From: Palaemon carinicauda | Lineage: Eukaryota > Arthropoda > Malacostraca > Decapoda > Palaemonidae | Assembly (NCBI RefSeq): GCF_036898095.1 | Contig: NC_090736.1 | Coordinates: 12,891,873-12,955,872 of the forward strand | DNA: 64,000 nt | Reading direction: 5' to 3' | Part shown: in pieces, positions 1 to 11,799 of the stretch | Layout: every line of letters starts with the position of its first letter | How positions within the stretch are numbered: position 1 is the stretch's first letter | Made by a program: the position numbers and the translations under genes | The notes under the pieces: model-generated | What the model saw: only the letters and a program-made list of their open reading frames with translations | Told to the model about the DNA's origin: nothing | Databases searched by the model: none

Positions 1-1947
1 TCTTGCAAGAAAACAGACAAGAATTACACATTTCGTGAGTCATTCTTTCATTACACGTCTGGTGACGTCATATTTCTGGAGGAAGGCGAGTGGCAAATCA
101 AGTGATTTCTTATCATTTTGTTCCCAAAATTTTATTATTCCCATTATCGAAACATTGAGTAACGATACCAAGTGTTTCAGTGGTCTGTATTAGATGTTAT
201 GACTACCCTAAAGTACTATTTACCATAATTTAAGAAAAGAAGGACAGTATTGGCCCTCTTGGCAATGAAAGGGAATCACAAGCTTCCACTTTGAATAGCT
301 CTGAATGTAGAATTTCAAGTAATTGCAAGAGATGCCTTGAACCTGAACTGGAACATATGGTCCTCCATTTAACTCAGAGTATGATTTCAAATATTTTGAA
401 AATCCTTCTGGATTTCTCAGAAACAGCTATGCTTGTGGCTCCACTATGTTCAGACAGTCCATGGTTTTCACTCTTTCAGCATCTGAAACAAAGGTCAGCA
501 TAGCTGTATCATAGAGTAGAAAGTTGGATTATCTTCGCTTCCTCATTTCCGAACCAGAACATTGACAATATGACATTTGATGGGCAGTAAGTCTTCCTCC
601 AGCAAACAATACCAGTCTGTGCGAATGGCAGGGATGGTCTTCCATAGGGATATGACTCCGCGCTCGATAAGCTAGAAATTCTTGACATCATTTCTGGTCC
701 ACTCTGAAGATTGGATACTTAAGCCATCAAAAATTGAGTCATACAATTCTGCATTGACAGAACATCTCAAGCAGATCTTTCAACATGGATTTAGACTTGA
801 ATATGTCCCACAAGACTACTCATTCCTTTACTTTTACATCAATCATACTTGACAACTCTTTCAATATCCTTGTCACTTGACAGTGGTTGAATTTAGGCTA
901 AATTAAATAATTTTTTGATTTCTTTAAAAAAAAGTAACTTGAAAAGGCTATATTTCTTACAGCCTTAGCATAAAGAGTAAGATTCAGTGAAATTGTAGCA
1001 CTCCATAGAGAACAAGAGTTCCTCACCATCACTCTTGACCACCTGATTCTGACTCCAAATCTCTATTGTTTGGTAAAAAATTAAAAGCCTCTCCAGAGGC
1101 TAGACCTTTATGTCTCAGCTTTAGTCTAGGGATGGTAACCATATCTGCAGAGATCCAGATCTTCATAAGGTAGTTCGTTTCAAAGCACACAGACAAACAA
1201 GTCCTGTGTTCTCATAACTTCCCTCACCATAAAAGCTGATTTTCTCTTCATCCCTAAAGTCACAATATGAGAAAAATTGTTCCTCATTGGCCTTTTTTGA
1301 TTAATACGTAATTTCAGGATAACCAGAGCTTCGTGGGTTGGTCTGGGGATTGGATGTTTATAAGATACTACTCAAAAAATTCCAAGCATTAAAACATGAA
1401 TGGGTGGTGCTTGCTTGACTCGTTTGTGGCACTTATCAGGGAAAATAAAGCAGAAGGAATTTCCTTTCATGAGGTGAGTGATTGACCTGTTAGTCTTTAC
1501 CTTTCACTTATGTACACCTGGATTGGATGTATACAGTATATGACCTCTGTAGTACACAAGTCTACTTTGGTGTTGGTCTGGTATTAGTCCTTGGGAACCA
1601 TGCAGTAACAATACCAAAAGGTTTTGAAAAACAATATATATTTTTAGAAGGTGCTGTGTGGTCCACAAGACTTTTCCACCTCCCTAGACACGTGAAAGAA
1701 AGCAAGACATGTGATTCTTCCTTGTGATACCCGAGTTCATGCTTTGCATGTTCGTACACTGACCTTGAACCAGAGTTAATATTTTTTATTAGGTATTCTA
1801 TGTCATATTAGATTCTCTGTTCAAGCCTTTAACAGTAGTCTTTGAAGACCACTTAGCACACACAAAATTGTCCTTCAAAACATCCTTATCACTAATCACT
1901 CCTTATATATTACTGTATTTATGAATTTATTCACTGCTATATAAAAA
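1..1947. other. No gene recognised; 3' flank of DIRS element E1
   Basis: I see no supported gene here. Short open frames exist on both strands but none carries a recognisable domain or splice context. Because the TRUB1-like gene runs on the minus strand toward lower coordinates, later TRUB1 exons could lie here or beyond the left edge. I looked for the expected continuation (the segment after GVL, and the conserved SGSKxY and TDTxD motifs) and did not find it. Confidence 0.4.
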
Positions 1948-2290
1948 TGATATTTTAATTATAAAATAAATTTTTGAATATACTTACCCGGTGAATATAT
2001 AATAGCTGCAACTCTGTTGCTCGACAGACAAAAAACAGTAAAAACTCGCCAGCGATCGCTATACAGGTTGCGGGTGTGCCCACCAGCACCAACTGTCGGC
2101 CAGATACCACTCTCTCGATGTAAACAAAGACTCAATTTCTTCTCATCCCACTGCGTCTCTATTGGGGAGGAAGGGAGGGTCGTTTAATTTATATATTCAC
2201 CGGGTAAGTATATTCAAAAATTTATTCTATAATTAAAATATCATTTTTAAATATTTAACTTAGCCGGTGAATATATAATAGCTGATTCAC
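1948..2290 (-). repeat. E1 3' inverted terminal repeat plus internal complementary region
   Basis: The outer part (about 1948-2130) is the inverted copy of the element's left end at 8220-8374. The inner part (2195-2290) joins the complement of the right terminus to the complement of the left terminus, the standard DIRS internal complementary region. The outer and inner copies of the AT-rich terminus flank the unit as a foldback. Confidence 0.85.
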
Positions 2291-2682
2291 ACCCAGGGGG
2301 GTGGGTAGAGACCAGTTAAATATGTTTACATCGTATAAGCTGAGAGTTTTTTTATTTCATTTTGACAGTTATCAATATAACAAAACCAAAATAAATAGGT
2401 ACCTGGTAAGGAAGTCGACTTAGACGATTACTCTGCCTTGTAAGTACGTCTTCCTTACGGAGCCCCGCGATCCTCTTAGGATGCTGACAGACCCCCAGGA
2501 GCTGAAGTATCAAGGGCTGCAACCCATACAACAGGACCTCATCAAATCCCTAATCTGGGCGCTCTCAAGAAATGACTTTGACCACCCGCCAAATCAACCA
2601 GGATGCGAAAGGCTTCTTAGCCTTCCGGACAACCCATAAAAACATTAAAACATTTCAAGAGACAGATTAAAAGGATATGGAA

Positions 2683-3555
2683 TTAGGGAATTGTAGTGGT
2701 TGAGCCCTCACCCACTACTGCACTCACTGCTACGAATGGTCCCAGTGTGTAGCAGTTCTCGTAAAGAGACTGGACATCTTTTAAGTAACATGACGCGAAC
2801 ACTGACTTGCTTCTCCAATAGGTTGCGTCCATGATACTTTGCAGAGATCTATTTTGCTTAAAGGCCACGGAAGTTGCTACAGCTCTAACCTCATGCGTCT
2901 TAACCTTAAGCAAACATCGGTCTTCCTCACTCAAGTGTGAATGAGCTTCTCGTATTAACAATCTGATAAAACATGACAAAGCATTCTTTGACATAGGCAA
3001 GGATGGTTTCTTAACCGAACACCATAACGCTTCAGATTGGCCTCGTAAAGGTTTAGTACGAGCTAAGTAGAACTTAAGATCTCTAACAGGGCATAAGACT
3101 CTTTCTAGTTCATTGCCTACGATCTCCGATAAGCTGGGAATATCGAAAGATTTAGGCCAAGGACGAGAAGTTAGCTCATTTTTGGCTAGAAAACCAAGTT
3201 GCAGAGAACAAGTGGCTTTTTCTGACGAAAATCCGATGTTCTTGCTGAAGGCATGAATCTCACTGACTCTTTTAGCTGAGGCTAAGCATACCAGGAAAAG
3301 AGTCTTAAGAGTGAGATCTTTCAGGGAGGCTGACTGTAAAGGCTCAAACCTGTCTGACATGAGGAATCTTAGGACCACGTCTAAATTCCACCCAGGAGTA
3401 GCCAAACGACGCTCCTTAGTGGTCTCGAAAGACTTAAGGAGGTCTTGCAGATCTTTATTGTTGGAAAGATCTAAGCCTCTATGCCGGAAGACCGATGCCA
3501 ACATGCTTCTGTAGCCCTTGATAGTGGGAGCTGAAAGGGATCGTCCTTTCCTCAG
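2683..3555 (-). pseudogene. E1 tyrosine recombinase, C-terminal catalytic part
   Basis: This is the DIRS tyrosine recombinase (integrase of the element), which would recombine a circular DNA intermediate into the genome. The catalytic residues are visible in order: the first Arg in AKRVSEIHA, the H-x-x-R box in THEVRAVATS, the Trp in TYWRSKS and the Tyr in CYLKDV. The protein ends VVGEGSTTTIP. An in-frame TAA at 3556-3558 replaces the Tyr/His codon of the related copies (FLLHL or FLLYL) and separates this part from the N-terminal SAM-like part at 3559-3800, so the recombinase is broken by a single base change. Confidence 0.88.
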
Positions 3556-3581
3556 TTATAAGAGAAAAACAGCTATTTGGG

Positions 3582-5277
3582 CTACAGAGGTACTGGTCGA
3601 GGATACAGAAACTGACTTGCACCAGTCTCGGAAGACTTCCCACTTCGATTGGTAGACTCTAATGGTAGAAGCTCTCCTTGCTCTAGCAATCGCAATTGCT
3701 GCCTCCTTCGAAAAGCCTCTAGCTCTCGAGAGTCTTTCGATAGTCTGAAGACAGTCAGACGAAGAGCGTGGAGGCTTTGGTGTACCTTCTTTACGTGTGG
3801 CTGACGTAGAAGGTCTACTCTTAGAGGAAGACTTCTGGGAACGTCTACTAACCATCGAAGTACCTCGGTGAACCATTCTCTCGCGGGCCAGAGGGGAGCA
3901 ACTAACGGCAACCTTGTCCCTTCGTGAGAGGCGAACTTCTGCAGTACCTTGTTGACAATCTTGAATGGTGGGAATGCGTAAAGATCCAGATGTGACCAAT
4001 CTAGGAGGAAGGCATCTATATGTATTGCTGCTGGGTCCGGGACTGGAGAGCAATAGATTGGAAGCCTCTTGGTCAGCGAGGTTGCAAAGAGATCTATGGT
4101 GGGTTGACCCCAAGTGGCCCAAAGTCTCTTGCACACATCCTTGTGGGGGGTCCATTCGATTGGAATTACTTGACCTTTCCGACTGAGACAATCTGCTAGG
4201 ACGTTCAAGTCGCCCTGGATGAACCTCGTTACTAGGGAGATGCCTTGATCTTTTGACCAGATGAGCAGGTCCCTTGCGACCTCGTACAAAGTCAGTGAGT
4301 GGGTACCTCCCTGTTTGTAAATGTACGCCAAGGCCGTGGTGTTGTCCGAGTTTACCTCCACCACCTTGCCTCGAAGGAGATTCTCGAAGCTTATCAAGGC
4401 CAGATGAACCGCCAAAAGCTCCTTGCTGTTGATATGCATGCTCCTCTGACTCGAGTTCCACAGACCTGAGCATTCCCGACCGTCCAGCGTCGCGCCCCAG
4501 CCCAAGTCCGATGCGTCCGAGAAGAGAACGTGGTTGGGTATCTGAACTGCCAGGGGAAGACCCTCTCGCAGGCTGATATTGTCCTTCCACCAAGTCAGAC
4601 AAGACTTTATCTTTTCGGAAATCGGGATCGAGACCGCCTCTAGCGTCTTGTCCTTTTTCCAGTGAAAAGCCAGATGGAATTGAAGAGGACGGAGGTGTAG
4701 CCTTCCTAGCGAGACAAATTGCTCCAGGGATGACAGCGTCCCTACCAGACTCATCCACAGCCTGACTGAGCAGCGTTCTTTCTTCAGCATCTTCTGGATG
4801 GAGAGCAGGGCTTGATCTATTCTGGGGGCCGACGGAAAAGCCCGAAAAACTTGACTGTGAATCTCCATCCCTAAATACAGAATAGTTAGGGATGGGACCA
4901 GCTGTGACTTTTCCAAATTGACTAGGAGTCCCAATTCCTTGGCCAGATCTAGAGTCCAATTGAGATCCTTCAGACAGCGATGACTGGAAGAGGCTCTGAG
5001 AAGCCAGTCGTCTAAGTACAGGGAGGCTCTGATCTCCGATAGCTCGAAACTGGTACCCCACATTCCTGTAAACAAACCTCAGAAACGGTTGGGAATCCGG
5101 GTGTATAGGAATGTGGAAGTATGCCTCCTGAAGGTCGAGAGAGACCATCCAGTCGCTTTCCATAAATGATGTCAAGACAGCCTGGTAGACTTCATCTTGA
5201 AGTTTGTCTTGACAATGAACACATTGAGCGCACTTGCCTCTTACGTACTCGTGCAGTGAACATGGCTGCCAAATCAT
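3582..5277 (-). pseudogene. E1 reverse transcriptase / RNase H remnant
   Basis: The RT palm motif A is present (MVSLDLQEAYF, near 5150) and so is motif C (ASLYLDDWLL, near 5020), but they lie in different frames. Compared with E2 and E3, about 25 codons (the CFGLSTAPLVFTRLMRN block) are missing between them near 5050, which shifts the frame. Downstream, the RNase H residues are intact: Asp in FSDAS, Glu in KELLA, Asp in NSDNTT and Asp in VLADCLSR. The RT N-terminus (the FYNRLFL block) is absent because Gag sequence joins RT sequence near 5275. The protein cannot be made as one chain. Confidence 0.88.
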
Positions 5278-6963
5278 GGAGCCATCCCTGAGGGACTTGT
5301 CCCTGCAGAGAACGTGGCTGTCAGATCATTGGAGCCATCCCTGAAAGCCTTGTTTATGCATGACATAATTGTACAGCAAAACTTCAAAGGCTCGAAAACA
5401 GCTGTGAAGTTGACCTGTAAAATCTTGGAGCGTCTCCTGGCCAGGCGCCAGGGAGAGTCTACGAGATTTGAGAAGTCTATCTGGGCAGAGGCAGGAACTC
5501 CCAAGCCAAGAACTTCTCTCGTGTCATATCAGACTCTCGCTCTATAAGCTAGTTTAAAAGAAGGGAAAGCAAAGGCTGAATCCCCCAAACTCCTCCTGGT
5601 GATAAACCAGTCGCCTAGCAAACGTAAAGCTCTCTAGGAGAGCGAGAGAGCACTAGCTTATAAAACAACGGCTTCGAAGTAGCTAGGCCTAGTGTAAGCT
5701 CTGACGTTTAGGCGAACGAGGAGCAGCAGTTACAAAAAGATCCGGACAAAGATCCTTAAAAATCAGCATGATTTAATTAAAGTCCATAGAGGGCTAAGCA
5801 GCTTTAGGCTCCTCTCCGTCTGACAGAGTCCTCAAGGGAATATCAGTAGGAGGGGGAACAGCAACTTCCTCATCTAAAGGAACCTTGTCCGATAATAGCT
5901 GAGTCTCAAGCAAGGGAGAGACCTACCGTGGTGGCAATGCTTTACAAGCAGAGTCCACACTCACTGGTGCATTAGTAGCGGACCAGGACGCAACGTCATG
6001 TAACTGCTTGACAGTCTGTGAACTGTCAACAACAACAGGTGCGAGAGACCAGGACGCAACGTCATGTAACTGCTTGACAGTCTGTGAACTGTCAACAACA
6101 ACAGGTGCGTGAGGACGCACAGCGTCCACTCGAGACTGCTTTGACCGCCTAGACTGAGCAGTCAAAACAACTCTAGAATGCGGAGGTTGACGCACAGCGT
6201 CAAAACAAGTCAACTCCGATTGTTAGCGAACGTCCTGAACGTCAACAGGAGCATCAGCAAGTGGCCTAACGTCCAAATGTGGCTGAAAATCCACACGAGA
6301 CCGCATCGAGTGTGGTTCTAAACAACCTGACTGACGTGACTTAGCTACGCCAACGTCAACAGGACGCACAAAGGAACGTTAGGTTGGCTGAAAGCCAGGA
6401 TCTCGATGAGATAAACGGCTAGGCTCAACGGACTAATCGGCAGAATAGTCTTCCATAAGGGAGGCAAGCTTATTCTGCATGTCTTGCCGTACAACCCATT
6501 TAGGATCAACGGAAATGGTTGCGGTAAGAGACGAGGGTAACGTCTGTGACCGCAACACTTTGCCAACAAAAAGACTCTCGGAGTCTGTGTTACGCTTTTG
6601 TTAGGCGGCGAGCAGTTATCCGATGACTGCATAGGGTCAGAGCTGTCCTAATGGCTGCAACCAGGACGCTGGACCTGTCCTGAAAGGACTGACTTTCGCT
6701 TAAGGGCCTCGAAACCTTGTTTCAGGTTTCTTATGCGAAAAGCCTTCGGATGACGAGGAGAAAATTGTCTCTCTCGCCTTATGGTAGGGGAGATCTTGGT
6801 GAGACACACCCGATACCATAGAGGGAAACGTCTGTTCGCTGATCAAGGCCTCTCGAACCCATAAGTCGTACGACATTACTTCTCCCCTGGGCTTGGGAGC
6901 TTGCAAGAGGTCCCGGACTAGGTGAACGACAGGCACGAACAGACGAACCCTCGGACGCAACAC
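5274..6963 (-). pseudogene. E1 Gag-like protein remnants
   Basis: Pieces of the DIRS Gag-like ORF remain in different frames. They are the PSPG/VRDLLQAPKPRGE region (6700-6963), the Ser/Val/Gln-rich middle part with VDSSQTVKQLHD (5923-6213), and the C-terminal GVPASAQIDFS...RRRSK block (about 5380-5504). The Cys-rich N-terminus seen in E2 and E3 is missing. A 66-bp direct duplication (starting at 5981 and again at 6047) repeats the SSQTVKQLHDVASWS segment. Gag function is unlikely. Confidence 0.8.
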
Positions 6964-8374
6964 TGTAACACTTTGCGCAATATCACTTTATCACTACGAT
7001 TTTCTGTTTTGCACTTATTTCACTGAAATCGAAACTTTCACTGATTTCTACCTGAAGCACGCAATTTTACCCTCATCAAAAGGTAGTAAATGCGAAATCA
7101 GTCGTATAATGCAAGCACATTAATACCAGCAAAAAAACAGTAAACATCTTTTAAGATAAAAAATTCGGTGGTTGGGGAAGAGAATAAACACTAGTTCATT
7201 CAAAACTACGTTTTCAATCTCTCACCGTACATTGCCTGGGGACGAGAATAACACTAAAAACGTTTTATCCTTTCTCCCCGTACAGAGACTAGGGACGAGA
7301 GTAACTCGAGAACAACGTTACCCGCTTGAACAGAACGTTTTCTCTCCTCTCTCTCCCTCCGTCTCTATCTCTCTCTCTCTCTCTCTTGATTTCGCACCTA
7401 AGAGAAGAGCCCAATACGTTTCGTCAAAAAAACATATTTGACCAAAGGAAAAAACTGAAAGGTTTTTCAATTAAAAAGTTCCTTTAAAATAGAATTTAAA
7501 ACATTTAAGCTTTGAAAGAAGAATGAACAAAACGTCAGAATCGATTTACTCTTTCTGCAAAGTGAAACCGTGATACTCTCTCTCTCTATCGTAACGATAG
7601 AGCGCAAACTGCGTAGCATGAATAAACTAAACGTTAGTTCATCTTTGAAAACAGTACGAAGACTATTCAAAGAAAATCTTTCATAAAATATTTATTAAAA
7701 AATATTCATTTAAAAAGTTTTAAATCATTAGCTCTTTAAAAGCTATTTACGATTGAAAGGGCTCAACGTTGTTTAACTTCGGTTTCCAAGTTAGGACCGC
7801 CTACTCTCAGGAAAGGTCGCATATAAACAAAACATTAAAATTTATTTTTTTTATGTTTATTATAAATGGAAAGTTAATCAAAGAGGCCTAATAAAGGCGG
7901 AGAAATATAAAATATATAGAGGAAAATCTATAATTAATTTATAACGTGATAAGATAATTACTAAAAGCCTAAACACACTTCCGTCTAAGGGAAGGGTCGG
8001 CCATTTAAAAGTCAAAGAAAGTCCATACTCTCTTTGTCACCAAAAATTAAATCTATCCAAAACGAGTTCAAGATTTAAGATGAAGATAAAACACCTGCAC
8101 TGCGAAAGCTCAAACCAAAATGAAGTACTTCACCAAATATGTTGAGAAAACTCCAGGTTCTACAGCGAGTAAAAGTACGTCTTGTCGACACGTCGACAGA
8201 GAAGAAATTGAGTCTTTGTTTACATCGAGAGAGTGGTATCTGGCCGACAGTTGGCGCTGGTGGGCACACCCGCAACCTGTATAGCGATCGCTGGCGAGTT
8301 TTTACTGTTTTTTGTCTGTCGAGCAACAGAGTTGCAGCTATTATATATTCACCAGCTAAGTTAAATATTTAAAA
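6964..8374 (-). promoter_or_regulatory. Long non-coding leader of E1
   Basis: This 1.4-kb leader matches the leaders of E4 (about 39784-41800) and E5 (51375-52670). It replaces the N-terminal Gag coding sequence of E2 and E3. Shared landmarks are a CT/GA microsatellite (7340-7385), a short perfect hairpin CTCTATCGTTACGATAGAG (near 7585, read here as its complement) and the GTGACAAAGAGAGTA segment. It is probably a promoter and packaging or priming leader; that role is inferred from position only. Confidence 0.6.
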
Positions 8375-8408
8375 TAAACAATTAAATAATATTTATAATA
8401 ATACCTAC

Positions 8409-8486
8409 CCAAGACACCTGTGGCAGTTGAGTCCAATATTCCACCATGTCCCATTTTTATTGTAGACTTATCACCAGAACAGAACT
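8409..8486 (-). CDS. TRUB1: TRUB1-like tRNA pseudouridine synthase, catalytic-loop exon
   Basis: This 78-nt minus-strand exon lies between a good acceptor (TTTTCTTCTAG, AG at 8488-8487) and the donor GTAGGT (from 8408). With the preceding exon it reads E-FCSGDKSTIKMGHGGILD-STATGVL. GHGGxLDxxAxGVL is the TruB-family catalytic motif, and its Asp (residue 55 counting from the Met at 9112) is the nucleophile that makes pseudouridine-55 in the tRNA T-loop. The GHGG-LDS form resembles TRUB1 rather than TRUB2. Intron phase 1 is kept on both sides. The next exon was not found in the window; DIRS element E1 begins 34 bp past the donor. Confidence 0.9.
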
Positions 8487-9003
8487 CTAGAAGAAAAGTA
8501 AAGGATTACAGTACAGTATATGCAAATCTCAGAGACAGTAGGAATAAAAATTAAATTTGGGGGAAAATTACCTAACCTTGCCCTAAAAATTCATCTTTTT
8601 CTACCCTTACAATAACTATCGTCACATAACAAAACCAGCTTATATATCTAACAATCATTATTCAGTAATATATGAAGCAAAGATGATAATACTGCAACTG
8701 TAGCTAATTTGAGGATAACTAAAATCCACAGCATTGTAAAATTTGAGAGAAACCATTGTTGAAATAATATGAATAGAAGAATCAACACAAAACTGGAAGT
8801 AGAGTAAAAGAGATCATTCTGTACTTGTGAAAAAAGTCATTTAAACCTCAAGAATACATACAAAAAATACATTAATTTATTTACTGTTATCTAATATTTA
8901 CAACCAGCAACTACTGATATCTTTATTTATAATGATTTAATCCAAGACAATTTTTAATTTGGTATTAAGAATATTCCAGGTATTTTTACCTCTAAATACT
9001 CAC

Positions 9004-9129
9004 CCTTAGTCAGCTTTTCCTTGATATTGTTCAATAACTGAGCTGATGTTACACCATGTGGCTTCAAAACTGGAAAAATTCCATTTAGCCCTCTCCATAA
9101 ACTTCTACTCATACTGCAGAGCTCTTCAA
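9004..9129 (-). CDS. TRUB1: TRUB1-like tRNA pseudouridine synthase, N-terminal exon
   Basis: This 126-nt minus-strand exon follows the acceptor TTTCTATTTTCAG and ends at the donor GTGAGTA. It reads EELCS-MSRSLWRGLNGIFPV-LKPHGVTSAQLLNNIKEKLTK. The segment (L/N)GIFPVLKPHGVTSAQLLN is the N-terminal TruB signature (GxxxxxKPxGxTSxxLLNxxK). Met at 9112-9110 is a likely start, but the frame is open to the acceptor, so an upstream coding or 5'-UTR exon must exist; it was not identified. TRUB1 acts on tRNAs (Psi55) and some mRNAs. The intron to the next exon is 517 bp. Confidence 0.9.
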
Positions 9130-9177
9130 CTGAAAATAGAAATTAATAATCATCTGCATGAAAGATTAAACAAAATT

Positions 9178-9421
9178 TTTATTTTTTCTAGTAATACAAA
9201 CCTGAGTACTTTAACTAAAGAGAATAATTCAGTGCGAGATGGAGTCGGTTGTGAAAGTTGGATGACAAGCAGTTATCCAGCTGGTGAGGGTGCGAATTAA
9301 GTAGCCCCGCCCCCTTTCCAGCTGGAAAGACTTCACTTTTAACCTTTCAACCCAAAACTTAGAGGGGTGGTTGAGGAGGGAAGTTAGATTAAAGGACTCA
9401 GGTTTGTATGGCACGGAAAAA
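9178..9421 (-). repeat. EC 3' terminal foldback unit
   Basis: TACAAACCTGAGTACTTTAA at the left is repeated inverted at the right (TTAAAGGACTCAGGTTTGTA), followed by an AAAAATACAAATT arm. The arrangement copies the 3' terminal units of the intact DIRS elements. Related termini occur at 39165-39715 and 59500-59560. Confidence 0.7.
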
Positions 9422-10006
9422 TACAAATTGCGTACTTTAAAAATTTGCAATTTATTCATATGAAACAAATAAACCCTAATACTTTAATTAGGGTAACATA
9501 CAGCCTGATTTGATGAAAGTCCCCTTGGAACCTAAATTGGATGGTTCATTTTTTTCCTTGGCAGTGATCATCGCTTGATCTATGCACAAGCAAAGCGATG
9601 ACCCCAGCAACCTCCTACCTGACTTTCATAGTGATGAAAAGCTGATAGGACCAGGATCATACATGCAAGCATGTACCCGATCAAACTAGAGATCCCCTTC
9701 CCTCGAAAAGGGATATTAGTTGGAAGTATATACAGTACCTTGTATGATGATTAATGGGTTGGAATGAGATCCACTACCACTTTCCTCAATAAAGGGAGAT
9801 GGGAGTGATACTGTACTCCTTTAGACCTAATAATGGAACTCTGAAGTGTAACTTACCAGTTTCGACCACTTGGTTCCTGAGAGGGGGATAGAAGAATAAA
9901 GAAGAGCAAGTCATATTACCAGTCACACCAAACTTACATTTACACGTTACCATAGACAAGAAGCATCTTTATCCAGTGTGGGAAATGAGCTGGTTACACA
10001 AATACT

Positions 10007-11000
10007 TTAGCAGCCACCACAGGTCCAAGCACAGATGTGTCTAAGGTTTTGTAGGTACTGTATACTCTTGCAAGTACAAGACCGTGAAGTGATCTGTCTT
10101 TTCCAAACTTTGGCTTTCAATACTTGGCCCTCTGACAGGTTTCTTCTGAAGACAACAGTGGGGTTAATACCCCCAACTTCAAGAACTCTGGTCCTAGCTG
10201 GTACCTCGTCCCTCTCACCTGTTAAGGCATACACTCTATGGACCATCTCACAAAGCCCAAAAGAGACCGTGTTCCTTGACACCTCTTCCTTGGACCTACA
10301 AGTTCTAACACAAAGTCTCTTAACACTCAGACCTGAGGTATTGGGTCCTTCTCAGATAACATCACAAAGCCCTCATGGGACACAGGAGCATTTCCTCTCA
10401 ATCACCACCCAATGCCTCACTTAGAGAGGAGATGGAAAAGGACTTGAACTTGGGGATATGCACTGCCAGGTTCTGGGTTTTGGCCATGAAGTCAGGCACA
10501 AAACTAAAGAAAACCTCCTTCTACCCCTCACCGTGGGTGGCTAAATAAGAGAGACCGTGCAACTCGCTAACCCTCTTTGCAGATGCTAAAGATAGCAAAA
10601 TGACATCCTTTAGAGTCAGATCCCTGTCTAACGACCTCTTCAAAGGCTTGAATAATGAATATGCAAGAGCCTTGAGGACTAAAGTTACGTCTCACTCTGG
10701 GGGCCTGAGATTCAGGGGAGGACAAGACTGCTTGAAGCTCCGCACGAGCATAGACAACTTCCAGGAAATGGAGAGGTCTATACCCTTCAGTCGGAAGACC
10801 ATACTCGAGGCTGAGCGGTAGCCTTTGATAACCACAACCGAGAGGCGCTTCTCCTGGGGAGGGAAAACAAGGAAATCCGTAATGACAGAATTTCTCTGAC
10901 CGGAGAAATATCCCTTCTATAACACCAATCACAGAAGATGGCCCAGTTAGCCTGATAGACAGATGTACAGGACCTCTGGAGGTATCTAGATATCACTTGC
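10007..11000 (-). pseudogene. EC tyrosine recombinase remnant
   Basis: The N-terminal part (about 10990-10850) reads RYLQRSCTSVYQANWAIFCD-WCYRR, matching the STxRVYQSKWxxFxxWC segment of the DIRS recombinases. Later pieces include IKGYRS-like and VLEVGGIN / VWKRQIT segments near 10100-10250, the region of the H-x-x-R and Trp/Tyr boxes. The frame changes several times and stops interrupt it. It belongs to the same superfamily as the YR of E1-E5 but is clearly diverged. No function is expected. Confidence 0.72.
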
Positions 11001-11149
11001 GTGGTGCCTCAAGAAAAAGCTTTTCGCTCGGATGCTGGATAACCTCTGGCAGTGAACACCCAAGGCCTCCACGCCTAGTGGTACTTCTGTAGATGTGGCT
11101 GACAGAGAAGTGCAGGCCACTGGAGTTGTTCTCTTGAGACCTCGAACAG

Positions 11150-11640
11150 AAGAGCAAGAAAATCAGGATACCACTCGGCATTACGCCATCTGGGAGCCAC
11201 CAAGGTCATCAGTACTGGCTTAATCAACACTGTTGATTACCGTCCGGATCAGGCTAAACAGCGGAAAGGCATACGCACCCAGGTGATTCCATGGGTGTTG
11301 GAAAGCACCTTTGAACACCACCCAAGGGAAGCAGAAAATGAGTAGCTTCCTCTACTGCTAGGTGGCAAACAAGTTAATCCCAGGAGAGCCCCACAGGGTA
11401 ATAAGTCTTTCCGCTAAAAGAGGATGCAGGGGCAACTCTGCCCATGGAGACTGAGTGTCTGCTAGTACATTCCTCTTGGTTGTAATGTACCTTGCTGACA
11501 ACTCAAGACTGTGAAATGTATGAAGTATTCGCTTTGTCAGCCTTCAATTAGTCCACAAGAGAGAGGGAATGGTGCCTCCAGTGTTTCCCTCGCCCTCCCC
11601 GCTTCTTATCACACCCCATCCTAAACAGAGTGGGCACAGG
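11150..11640 (-). pseudogene. EC RNase H / RT C-terminal remnant
   Basis: Read on the minus strand with a few stops, this stretch gives ARYITTKRNVLAD, LAERLITLWGSPGINLFAT, HLGAYAFPLFSLI and DLGGSQMA. These correspond in order to the VTRFIQGDMNVMAD, LWALWGQPTIDLFTT, HLDLYAFPPFKIV and SPLWPA segments of the E3 RNase H/connection domain. The polymerase palm (YLDD) is missing upstream; Gag C-terminal sequence at 11800-12017 follows instead. Confidence 0.72.
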
Positions 11641-11799
11641 CTCTTTTCAAGGATAGGTTGAGTGAGTTGTGGACCATTCCTGTAGGACTGGCCAAACATG
11701 AAGGTTCAGACGCTGCCCCATTCGAAGGTTCAGAGCTCTTGAAGGAGACAGTGCGGTGGATCAGGGAGTCCTGTGAAGCGGTGCTCCATGATTCCAACA

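Larger units (their letters stand above)
1948..8374 (-). mobile_element. DIRS-like retrotransposon E1 (long-leader class, defective)
   Basis: This is a minus-strand element of about 6.4 kb. Its 5' terminus (near 8374) and 3' terminal unit (1948-2290) carry the same sequence in inverted orientation, including the stretch around GCAACTCTGTTGCTCGACAG. An internal complementary region follows at about 2195-2290. From 5' to 3' it holds a 1.4-kb non-coding leader, decayed Gag pieces (5274-6963), a frameshifted RT/RNase H (3582-5277) and a tyrosine recombinase with one nonsense codon. It sits in the TRUB1 intron in the sense orientation. No target-site duplication is visible, as expected for a YR retrotransposon. 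Confidence 0.9.

Noticed and set aside
1527..1759. Two overlapping 65-codon frames as candidate TRUB1 continuation
   Set aside because: Neither translation shows the expected TruB segments after GVL, and no suitable splice sites border them.
7172..7441. An 89-codon plus-strand frame with Ser/Leu runs
   Set aside because: It lies in the E1 leader across a CT microsatellite, antisense to the element, with no homolog-like features.
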